Positions 33,561 to 40,096 of a DNA stretch of 64,000 nt are shown here, piece after piece. Origin of the DNA: JANXVR01 sp034667405 (GTDB taxonomy: Bacteria > Actinomycetota > UBA4738 > HRBIN12). Where the stretch lies: positions 372,001-436,000 of the forward strand of contig JAXDJX010000019.1 of NCBI GenBank assembly GCA_034667405.1. Direction: 5' to 3'. The notes under the pieces were generated by a model. That model was given only the letters and a program-made list of their open reading frames with translations. It did no database searches and was not told where the DNA came from. Both the position numbers and the translations under genes were made by a program. How positions within the stretch are numbered: position 1 is the first letter of the stretch; each line of letters starts with the position of its first letter.

Positions 33561-33877
33561 ACGGCTTCCCATGAGGCGACGGTCGGGTGATCGACGGCGG
33601 CGGGACCGACCTGTGCCGCGCCTCCCGGCGAGCCCACACCGGAAACGGTGAACCATTCCGCGTTGACCGGGGTGAATTGCTTCCATTCGCTGGGCACGTC
33701 GTCCTCGTAGAAGATCGCCGTAACCGGGCAGGCCGGCTCGCAGGCGCCACAGTCCACGCACTCGTCCGGGTGGATGTAGAGCATGCGAGGGCCTTCGTAG
33801 ATGCAGTCGACCGGACACTCGTCGACACAGGCGCGGTCCTTCACGTCGATGCAGGGTTCGGCGATCGTGTAGGTCAT
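33557..33877 (-). CDS. fdxA: 7Fe ferredoxin (3Fe-4S/4Fe-4S, FdxA type)
   Basis: A 106-residue protein. CIDVKDRACVDECPVDC opens the first cluster site and CVDCGACEPACP the second; the spacing with an aspartate-containing segment matches 7Fe ferredoxins of actinobacteria, ending FYEDDVP and W-rich FTPVNAEWF. It carries electrons at low potential in the cytosol, possibly for the FrhB-like protein or a cytochrome P450 elsewhere. ATG 33877 has AAGAGGT 7 nt upstream. The final stop overlaps that of the giant kinase gene on the other strand (CTAG). Confidence 0.93.
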   Translation of the reverse strand: MTYTIAEPCIDVKDRACVDECPVDCIYEGPRMLYIHPDECVDCGACEPACPVTAIFYEDDVPSEWKQFTPVNAEWFTVSGVGSPGGAAQVGPAAVDHPTVASWEAV

Positions 33878-33938
33878 CTGCGGTACCTCTTTCCTATCGG
33901 CGGAGCGATCAGCGGGTTTCCACGGTCGGGACCGTATA

Positions 33939-33966
33939 AACCTAGAGTCTACGCTCAGATCTGCAA
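33939..33966 (-). promoter_or_regulatory. Promoter of the ferredoxin gene
   Basis: On the minus strand TTGCAG (33961-33966), 16 bp, then TAGGTT (33939-33944). This gives a leader of about 55 nt containing the AAGAGGT site. Confidence 0.45.
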
Positions 33967-33973
33967 CTGGCAA

Positions 33974-34942
33974 TCAACGTGGGGGCCTCGAGTCAAGGGG
34001 CGCCAGGGCATCGAGCGTCATCCGCACGCTGGAGAGAGGATCCGAGCCCGCGGGCACGGGGTACACCACGGGCAGATCGAGCCCCGCATCACGGTAGGCC
34101 GCGAGCCGGGACCGGGCGACCGTGGCATCGCCCAGGAGCGCCACCGCCCGGACGAGCGCCTCCGGGACCCCCTCTGCATGACCTACCGCGTGGGCGGCCG
34201 CCGCCTCGCGAGCCGCTTCTCCCAGCCCGATCTCCTCGAACTGCCGAGCGTAGGCGGGATAGCTCGCGTATTCGCCGGCGGCCGCCTGAAGCGCCGCGAC
34301 GGCGTCGGGCTGGTCGTCTCCCACGCATGCGCGGATGTATCCGGCAACCGTGATCTCGGACGGATCCCTGCCGGCGCGTTCGGCGCCGCGCGCGAGCTGT
34401 GCCTTCACGAGGAGGACCCGCTCTGGCGGGCACCAGTTCAGCAGGACGCCGTCGGCGACTTCGCCGGCCAACTCAACAGCCCGGGGACCGAGAGCGGCGA
34501 CCCAGACTTCCGGCGGTGTCTCCGGGATGAGCGAGAGCGTGATGGAGTGACCTCCGACGGACGCCGGTTCTCCGCGAACGGCGGCCTTACAGGCGACGAC
34601 GAGTTCGCGGAGTCGGTTGAGGGCACCCGCGCCGGCCGAGCCCGCCCCGAGTCCCAAGATCGCGCGGCCTCCCGAACGTTCCTGCAGGGTCGCCGCCCCC
34701 ATCGCGGTGAGTTGCGGCGTCCGAGCATCCATCGGCACGATGCCGGTGCCCAAGAACAGGGTCGACGCCTCTCCCGCAAGGGCGGCGAGCGAAGCCATCA
34801 CGTCCCTCCCGTAGATCTCCGGCAGGAACAGCGCGCCGAAGCTCTTCGCTTCGCCGTAGCGCACCAGGCCCGCCAAGTCTGCCCAGGGCCACGGATCGCG
34901 CAGGGCGAACCCGGTTCCCGAGGGTTGCCGTATCGATGTCAT
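33974..34942 (-). CDS. Luciferase-like (LLM class) F420-dependent oxidoreductase
   Basis: About 322 residues with the bacterial-luciferase TIM-barrel pattern: YGEAKSFGALFLPEIYG, LGTGIVPMDARTP, ILGLGAGSAGAG and VWVAALGPRAVELAGEVADGVLLNW, the last being the typical strand-loop of F420-binding members. It probably uses reduced F420 to reduce or oxidise an unknown small molecule. Starts at ATG 34942 or 34951 are both possible and neither has a ribosome site. It is divergent from the alpha/beta hydrolase, with about 12-21 bp between start codons depending on the choice. Confidence 0.85.
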   Translation of the reverse strand: MTSIRQPSGTGFALRDPWPWADLAGLVRYGEAKSFGALFLPEIYGRDVMASLAALAGEASTLFLGTGIVPMDARTPQLTAMGAATLQERSGGRAILGLGAGSAGAGALNRLRELVVACKAAVRGEPASVGGHSITLSLIPETPPEVWVAALGPRAVELAGEVADGVLLNWCPPERVLLVKAQLARGAERAGRDPSEITVAGYIRACVGDDQPDAVAALQAAAGEYASYPAYARQFEEIGLGEAAREAAAAHAVGHAEGVPEALVRAVALLGDATVARSRLAAYRDAGLDLPVVYPVPAGSDPLSSVRMTLDALAPLDSRPPR

Positions 34943-34963
34943 CGGGTGCATGGTGCCACGCAC

Positions 34964-35611
34964 ATGGAGACGGTGACCTTCGCGACCGACGACGGCTTCC
35001 GACTGGAGGGCGAGTTGCGGCTCCCCGACGCTCCCCCGCTCGGCACGGCCGTGATCTGTCACCCGCATCCCCGCCACGGCGGGAGCAAGGATCACCCCTT
35101 GCTCTGGGCCATCCGGAACGATCTCGCCGGGACGCGGGGCTTCGCGGTGCTCTCGTTCAACTTCCGAGGGGTCCTCGGCTCGGCGGGGACCTACGGCGGG
35201 GGTCACGATGAACTACGCGACGCGAGAGCGGCGATCGCGCGCGTCCGGGAGGCGGCCCCGGAGGTCGCGACGGTCCTTGCCGGTTGGTCCTTCGGTGCGA
35301 ACGTGGCACTGCGTGAAGCCCTCGACGACGAACGCGTCGCGGGCCTGGCACTGGTGGGACTTCCGCTGGCTCCGAACGATCTGAGCTTGCCCGCGCTCCC
35401 CGAGGCCGCCGCGGTCCGCCCTCGGCGGGTTCCCACCTTGCTCGTAGCCGGGGAGAACGACGAGTTTTGCCCCCCAGGCCTGATGGAGGAGTACGCGGCC
35501 GCGATCGGGGCAACCGCCGCCATGATCGAAGGCACCGATCACTATCTCTGGCGGCGCGAACGCCAGGCGGCCGGACTGGTCGGGGCTTTCGCCGCCGGGG
35601 TGGTGGCCTAA
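34964..35611 (+). CDS. Alpha/beta hydrolase
   Basis: A 215-residue protein close to the small serine-hydrolase group that includes KANL3/Tex30-like and dienelactone-type proteins. HPHPRHGGSKDH is the oxyanion-region motif after the second strand, GWSFGA is the nucleophile elbow with serine, LLVAGENDEF carries the acid and GTDHYLW the histidine; all four parts are visible. The substrate is unknown. ATG 34964 is the only sensible start, since upstream sequence is antisense to the divergent oxidoreductase. No TANNNT box at the usual distance is seen. Confidence 0.85.
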   Translation: METVTFATDDGFRLEGELRLPDAPPLGTAVICHPHPRHGGSKDHPLLWAIRNDLAGTRGFAVLSFNFRGVLGSAGTYGGGHDELRDARAAIARVREAAPEVATVLAGWSFGANVALREALDDERVAGLALVGLPLAPNDLSLPALPEAAAVRPRRVPTLLVAGENDEFCPPGLMEEYAAAIGATAAMIEGTDHYLWRRERQAAGLVGAFAAGVVA

Positions 35612-35635
35612 ACGGACGATCGCTGAGGCGGGCGG

Positions 35636-35881
35636 TTACCTCAGGCGGCCGTCGCCGTGGTCCTTCGAGTGCCCGTTCGAACGCGGATCCGGCTTGGTTC
35701 TTCTCCGTCGTGGAAGCTTTCGACCTGGGCGAGGCTCGGGGCGTGGATCGCGCGGCGGAGTGGCGAGATCAGGCTCGACCAGCCGGCGTGGTGACGGCCT
35801 CCTCCCACGACGCAGAGCGATGCCCGCAGCGACGGCCGCAGCTCCCACGCACCCGATCGCGATCCAGCCCAGATCAGACAC
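35636..35881 (-). CDS. Small single-span membrane protein with basic tail
   Basis: 81 residues: a short exposed start, one hydrophobic span (about 5-24, WIAIGCVGAAAVAAGIAL), then a strongly basic, Pro/Arg-rich tail (PRRLVEPD, GRKLPRRRRTK). I do not recognise a family. That it is real is supported by a TATCCT box exactly 6 nt before its GTG start, the leaderless pattern of this genome, and by the lack of another gene in this stretch. The basic tail could hold nucleic acid or acidic lipid at the membrane; that is speculation. Confidence 0.55.
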   Translation of the reverse strand: MSDLGWIAIGCVGAAAVAAGIALRRGRRPSPRRLVEPDLATPPRDPRPEPRPGRKLPRRRRTKPDPRSNGHSKDHGDGRLR

Positions 35882-35887
35882 GGCCGA

Positions 35888-35893
35888 AGGATA
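35888..35893 (-). promoter_or_regulatory. Leaderless -10 box of the small membrane protein gene
   Basis: TATCCT on the minus strand, 6 nt before GTG 35881, lying in the 18-bp gap after the upstream kinase stop. Confidence 0.5.
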
Positions 35894-35899
35894 GCCGCA

Positions 35900-37291
35900 C
35901 TACGTTGGGTCCCACGACGGAAGTTCGAACGTGAATGTGCTTCCTTCACCTTTGCGCGACTCGACCCAGATGCGGCCTCCGTGCGCGACGATGATCTCGC
36001 GACAGATCGCGAGACCGAGACCGCTTCCTCCTTCGCTGGATCTCGCCGGGTCCGCTCGCACGAACCGTTCGAAGATGTGAGGTTGGAGGGAAGCGTCGAT
36101 CCCCGCCCCGTGGTCGGTCACCCTCACGCCTACCGTTCCGTTCCCGGCCCAGGTGCTGACCTCGACGTGCCCGCCGGGAGCGGAGAACTTCACGGCGTTG
36201 GCGACGAGGTTCGTCAGGACCTGTCGGAGGCTCGTGGGATCTCCCTTGGCCAATGCTACGGCGCCGTCGACAACTGCCTCGACAGGCTTGGCTTCGAGCA
36301 CTGAACGGAGCGCAGCAACGGACTCCGACGCGATAGCCCGGAGGTCGATGGCCCCCGACACGGTCACGACTCCGCCTTCGTCGAGGCGAGCGAGGGTCAA
36401 GAGGTTCTCGACGATCGTCGCCATCTGCTCTACTTCCTCCCGCGCGCTCGCGAGCGCTTCGCGGGAGCCGGGATCGATGTCGGGAGCCAACAGCCGCACG
36501 TCGAGTTCCGTTCGCATCACGGCCAGCGGCGTGCGGAGTTCGTGCGATGCATCCGCTACGAACCGGCGTTTCTGATCAACGCCGCGCTGGACCCGGTCGA
36601 GCATGGCGTTAAGTGTCTCCGCCAGTCGATGGAGTTCATCGGAGGTCTCAGGGACGTCGACCCTCGAATCCAGCGCCTCTTCGCCGATAGCGGCGGCCTC
36701 CCGGGTCATCCTGGCGACCGGGCGCAGCGCTCGGCCGGCCAGGAACCAGCCACCGGCGCCGGCCAGCAAGACGACCGCGGGACCGGCGAGCAGCAGGAGC
36801 GTGATCAACCGGTGCACCGACCGGTTGAGGTCATCCAATGAGGTGACGACCACGATGACGCCGGAGCAATCACTGGCCGCACGAACACCGAGGACCCGGA
36901 ACGGCTCCCGGTCGGGACCCGAGGAGATGGTCTGTTCAACATCGACACCGCGAAACGCATCAAAGAAGGCCGATCCCGCCAGCAGTGGAGCCTGCGCGAT
37001 CGGATCGCCCGAGGATTCCAGCACCTGTCCGGCCGGACCCAAGAGCTGCGCGCCGGATTCGCCATTGGGCAGCCCGCGAAGCGTGGAGCCGCTGAGGTCT
37101 CGGAATTCTCCCTCGCATCCCGCTCGCAGTCCGACGGAGATCTGCGCGGCTCGCACGGCGAGTTCTTGGTCGGTCGACCGCAGGAGGTCTGCTCGGAGCC
37201 GAACCACAAGGAACGCACAGAGCGCGAGCAAGATCACGGCAAGGAGCGCGACATACCAGGCCGTCAGCCGGGCCCTGATCGGGAGGCTCAT
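35900..37291 (-). CDS. Membrane sensor histidine kinase (two-component system 1)
   Basis: About 463 residues: span 1 near 11-30, an extracytoplasmic sensor of about 130 residues, span 2 near 165-187, a HAMP-like linker (LAGRALRPVARM onward), HisKA with ADASHELRTPLAVM as the phospho-acceptor box, then HATPase with NLVANAVKFS, DHGAGID and GSGLGLAICREI. All boxes are intact. ATG 37291 overlaps the regulator's stop (ATGA), so the pair is co-translated. The sensor domain has two cysteines (GCEGEF and SDCSG) that could form a disulfide. The signal is unknown; the divergent efflux operon is the likely target. Confidence 0.92.
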   Translation of the reverse strand: MSLPIRARLTAWYVALLAVILLALCAFLVVRLRADLLRSTDQELAVRAAQISVGLRAGCEGEFRDLSGSTLRGLPNGESGAQLLGPAGQVLESSGDPIAQAPLLAGSAFFDAFRGVDVEQTISSGPDREPFRVLGVRAASDCSGVIVVVTSLDDLNRSVHRLITLLLLAGPAVVLLAGAGGWFLAGRALRPVARMTREAAAIGEEALDSRVDVPETSDELHRLAETLNAMLDRVQRGVDQKRRFVADASHELRTPLAVMRTELDVRLLAPDIDPGSREALASAREEVEQMATIVENLLTLARLDEGGVVTVSGAIDLRAIASESVAALRSVLEAKPVEAVVDGAVALAKGDPTSLRQVLTNLVANAVKFSAPGGHVEVSTWAGNGTVGVRVTDHGAGIDASLQPHIFERFVRADPARSSEGGSGLGLAICREIIVAHGGRIWVESRKGEGSTFTFELPSWDPT

Positions 37292-37989
37292 CCGGGCGCG
37301 TGTTCGGCCGACGGCGCGTCGGATCGCTCGAGGCCGTACCCCACGCCCCTGACCGTCCTGATCAACGGCCTGCCGAACGGTTGCTCGAGCTTCTTTCGGA
37401 GGTACCCCACGTAGACGTCGACCACGTTGGAGGACCCTCCGAACGTGTAGTCCCAGACGTGCGCCAGGATCCGCTCCCGGCTCACCACTTCCTCCGGGCG
37501 CCGCATCAGGAACTCCAGGAGAGCGAACTCCGTGGTAGACAGCTCCACGCGAACGTCTGCCCGCGAGACGACGTGAGCTGCCGGATCCAAGACGACGTCC
37601 CCGACGGTGAGCTTGGCAGGCCGTTCGAGCGGTCCGCGCCGTACGAGAGCACGGAGCCGGGCCAGGAGTTCGCCGAACGCGAAGGGTTTCGTCAGGTAGT
37701 CGTCTGCGCCGGCATCCAGTCCGTGGATGCGATCCTCCACCCCGTCCCGCGCGGTGAGCATGAGGACGGGCATCCATCGATCGGCTGCACGCATCTCGTG
37801 GCAGACGGAGAAGCCGTCGCGCCCCGGAAGCATGACGTCGAGCACCACGGCGTCGTAGTCGTGCGCGAGCGCGCGCGAGAGCCCGTCCTCGCCGTCGGCG
37901 GCAACATCAACCGCATGACCTTCCTGCTCCAGACCACGCCGCAGCGCCCGCGCCATCTTCGGTTCGTCTTCGACGAGCAGGATCCGCAC
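37288..37989 (-). CDS. OmpR-family response regulator (two-component system 1)
   Basis: A 233-residue protein: receiver (1-120) with VEDEP, LDVMLP and TKPFA, all phosphorylation residues present, and a winged-helix DNA-binding domain (about 128-225) with VELSTTEFALLEFL and SSNVVDVYVGYLRKK. The GTG start has AAGGAGG 4 nt upstream. The intergenic side carries tandem GATGAGAG motifs at 11-bp spacing, a likely self-binding site shared with the divergent export operon. It is very similar to the second regulator at 45568 in the recognition helix (SSNVVDVYV). Confidence 0.94.
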   Translation of the reverse strand: MRILLVEDEPKMARALRRGLEQEGHAVDVAADGEDGLSRALAHDYDAVVLDVMLPGRDGFSVCHEMRAADRWMPVLMLTARDGVEDRIHGLDAGADDYLTKPFAFGELLARLRALVRRGPLERPAKLTVGDVVLDPAAHVVSRADVRVELSTTEFALLEFLMRRPEEVVSRERILAHVWDYTFGGSSNVVDVYVGYLRKKLEQPFGRPLIRTVRGVGYGLERSDAPSAEHAPG

Positions 37990-38024
37990 CCCGCCTCCTT
38001 CCGCCTCGACCCTGCTGTGACCTC

Positions 38025-38067
38025 GATGAGAGATCGATGAGGATCGACCGTTCTCATGAGCCTCTCA
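38025..38067. promoter_or_regulatory. Candidate response-regulator operator, tandem 11-bp repeats
   Basis: GATGAGAGATC (38025-38035) and GATGAGGATCG (38036-38046) are direct repeats with 11-bp period; on the other strand TGAGAGGCTCATGAG (38053-38067) repeats the core. OmpR-type dimers bind such tandem sites. The site lies between the regulator gene and the divergent lipoprotein/ABC operon, so both may be controlled. Confidence 0.5.
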
Positions 38068-38092
38068 CGGTCGGCCGCGTATCACTGACGTC

Positions 38093-38770
38093 ATGCGAAC
38101 CCAACGGATCACCCGGATGGCTGAGACACGTGGTTGGATCGTCGGCGCTGCGTTACTCGGAGCGCTGATGGCGGCCTGCAGCAACGCAAGCAGCGCAAAC
38201 GTTCCCCAGCCTAGGGAGATCGTGACGTCGCCTCCGGCGACCGGACATCCACGTACGTCGTCCCCCTCGCTCCCCTCCCAGGCCCCGATCGCCATCGAAT
38301 CCAACCCGCCGGGCGACATCCCCGACACCATCGCCTACGTCCCCCACTCGATCGTGAAGGCCGGCGTTTCCGTGAAGATCCCCGAAGGGTGGTCAGAGAC
38401 GACATCGAATGACGCCGTGAACTTCACCGACAAGCTCAACACGGTGAACGTGACATGGATGCCCACATCCTCGGCACCCACCGTCACGAGCGCGAGGAAG
38501 ACAGACGTGCCGGCACTACAGTCCTCAACACTCGCCTTCCGGCTGAAGAGCGTGACAACCGCCCAATTGCCGGCCGGTCCCGCCGTACTCATCACCTATG
38601 AGGGCAACAGCACGCCTAACGCCGTGACCGGCAGGCAATATCGGCAGATCGTGCTCCGATATGAGCTCTACAAGGGCGGTCAGGAAACGGTGCTCTCTCT
38701 GATCTCGCCCGTCGGTGCCGACAACGTCGACCCATGGCGCATCGTGACCGAGAGCCTCCTGTGGAGATGA
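38093..38770 (+). CDS. Lipoprotein heading the ABC export operon
   Basis: About 225 residues. The signal peptide ends LGALMAAC with the lipidated cysteine near residue 29, followed by a Pro/Ser-rich linker and a globular domain (about 80-225) that I do not recognise, containing PHSIVKAGVSVKIPEGW and a C-terminal DPWRIVTESLLW. The phrase VKIPEGW resembles domains of extracytoplasmic lipoproteins of unknown function. It overlaps the first ATPase gene (ATGA) and so belongs to the exporter; it might bind substrate or link the exporter to the wall. A TATCAC box 7 nt upstream suggests leaderless expression. Confidence 0.65.
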   Translation: MRTQRITRMAETRGWIVGAALLGALMAACSNASSANVPQPREIVTSPPATGHPRTSSPSLPSQAPIAIESNPPGDIPDTIAYVPHSIVKAGVSVKIPEGWSETTSNDAVNFTDKLNTVNVTWMPTSSAPTVTSARKTDVPALQSSTLAFRLKSVTTAQLPAGPAVLITYEGNSTPNAVTGRQYRQIVLRYELYKGGQETVLSLISPVGADNVDPWRIVTESLLWR

Positions 38771-39429
38771 TCCTCGAGGCACAGGAGCTGTACCGGTTCT
38801 TCCATACCGGGGATGACGAGACGTTCGCGCTCCGCGGGGTTTCCATGCAGGTATTCCCCGGGCAGATGGTTGCCATCGTTGGTCCGAGCGGCAGTGGGAA
38901 GTCCACACTCCTCGCGTGCCTAGCCGGTCTGGACGAACCCGACGGCGGCTACGTCCGGGTCGCCGGACACCGCATCACCCGAAGGCCGGAGGCCCGCCGG
39001 GCCCAACTTCGGTCTAGATCCATCGGTGTGCTCTTGCAATCAGGGAACTTGCTCGAGCACCTGACCGTGGCGCAGAACATCGCCGCGACACAAGCGCTCG
39101 CCCGCGAGGCAGACGCCACGTCCGTGGAGACCCTCCTCTCCGGCGTCGGCCTCGCGGAGCGGGTCCATGCGCGCCCCGCCACCCTGTCGGGCGGTGAGGC
39201 AGCTCGGGCCGGACTTGCGGTCGCACTCGCCAATGACCCGCCGCTCCTGCTCGCAGACGAGCCGACGGGCGAAGTTGACTACGCGAACGAAACACTCCTC
39301 TTGGACCTCCTTCGGGCCCGCGCCGACGCGGGCCACGCGGTGGTGCTCGTCACCCATAGCGATCGGGCGGCCGGCGTCGCCGACCGCACCATCCACCTGC
39401 GGGACGGAAGGACGGACGATGAACGATGA
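38767..39429 (+). CDS. ABC transporter ATP-binding subunit 1
   Basis: About 220 residues of the MacB/LolD/FtsE-like class. GPSGSGKST is the Walker A loop, LLQSGNL the Q loop, LSGGEAARAGLA the signature and LLLADEPTGEVD the Walker B, with VTHSD as the switch histidine. The signature reads SGGEAAR instead of SGGQQQR, a mild departure. ATG 38767 overlaps the lipoprotein stop; GTG 38761 is an alternative. A second, different ATPase follows, so the transporter probably uses a heterodimer. Confidence 0.9.
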   Translation: MILEAQELYRFFHTGDDETFALRGVSMQVFPGQMVAIVGPSGSGKSTLLACLAGLDEPDGGYVRVAGHRITRRPEARRAQLRSRSIGVLLQSGNLLEHLTVAQNIAATQALAREADATSVETLLSGVGLAERVHARPATLSGGEAARAGLAVALANDPPLLLADEPTGEVDYANETLLLDLLRARADAGHAVVLVTHSDRAAGVADRTIHLRDGRTDDER

Positions 39430-40096
39430 CGTCCTGGTTCGCGCGGTCGCTCTCGCGCGGACCTATGGGTCCAACGCAGGTCGCGTGACCGCTCTCGCCG
39501 ACGCGACCTTCACGATCCGGCCCAGTGACCGCGTCGCCATCATGGGGCCCTCCGGCAGCGGCAAGACCACCCTGCTCCACCTGATCGGAGCCCTGGACTC
39601 CCCCACCGCGGGTGAAATCAACTGGCCCTCGCTTGGTGCTGCGTCGACCCTTCGTCCGGGACCCATCGCGATGGCCTTCCAGGGACCGAGCCTCCTTCCC
39701 CCGCTCAGCGTCGTCGAGAACGTGGCGCTCCCGATCCTCCTTGCGGGAGGGACCGAGAAGGACTCCATCGATAGCGCGGTTCGCCTGCTCGATCTGTTCG
39801 AACTTCGTGAACTGGCCGAGAAACTTCCCGAGGAGATCAGCGGTGGCCAACAGCAGCGAGCCGGTCTGGCGCGCGCCCTCGCCGGCGGCCCCAATCTCCT
39901 ACTCGCTGATGAGCCCACCGGCCAGCAGGACCACACAACGGGGCACAGGATGATGGAGGCACTCATGCTCGAAGTTGACCGCGCGGACACGAGCGTCGTG
40001 ATCGCGACGCACGATCCGATCATCGCCTCCTACTGCAAGACACGGTGGTCGGTTGAAAACGGTCGCCTGATCACGGAGACACCCGCATGGGCCTGA
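39419..40096 (+). CDS. ABC transporter ATP-binding subunit 2
   Basis: About 225 residues: GPSGSGKTT Walker A, AFQGPSLLPPL Q loop, ISGGQQQRAGLARAL signature, LLLADEPTGQQD Walker B and ATHDP switch region. All are complete. It overlaps ATPase 1 by 11 nt and the permease by 10 nt. Together with subunit 1 it should drive the long permease for export or lipid-anchored cargo release; the signature of this subunit is canonical while that of its partner is not, a common asymmetry in heterodimeric ABC systems. Confidence 0.92.
   Translation: MNDDVLVRAVALARTYGSNAGRVTALADATFTIRPSDRVAIMGPSGSGKTTLLHLIGALDSPTAGEINWPSLGAASTLRPGPIAMAFQGPSLLPPLSVVENVALPILLAGGTEKDSIDSAVRLLDLFELRELAEKLPEEISGGQQQRAGLARALAGGPNLLLADEPTGQQDHTTGHRMMEALMLEVDRADTSVVIATHDPIIASYCKTRWSVENGRLITETPAWA

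Noticed and set aside
37300..37777. Kinase of system 1 extended upstream to 37777
   Set aside because: The added part is the regulator gene read in another frame; ATG 37291 with ATGA overlap and a proper first membrane span is the real start.
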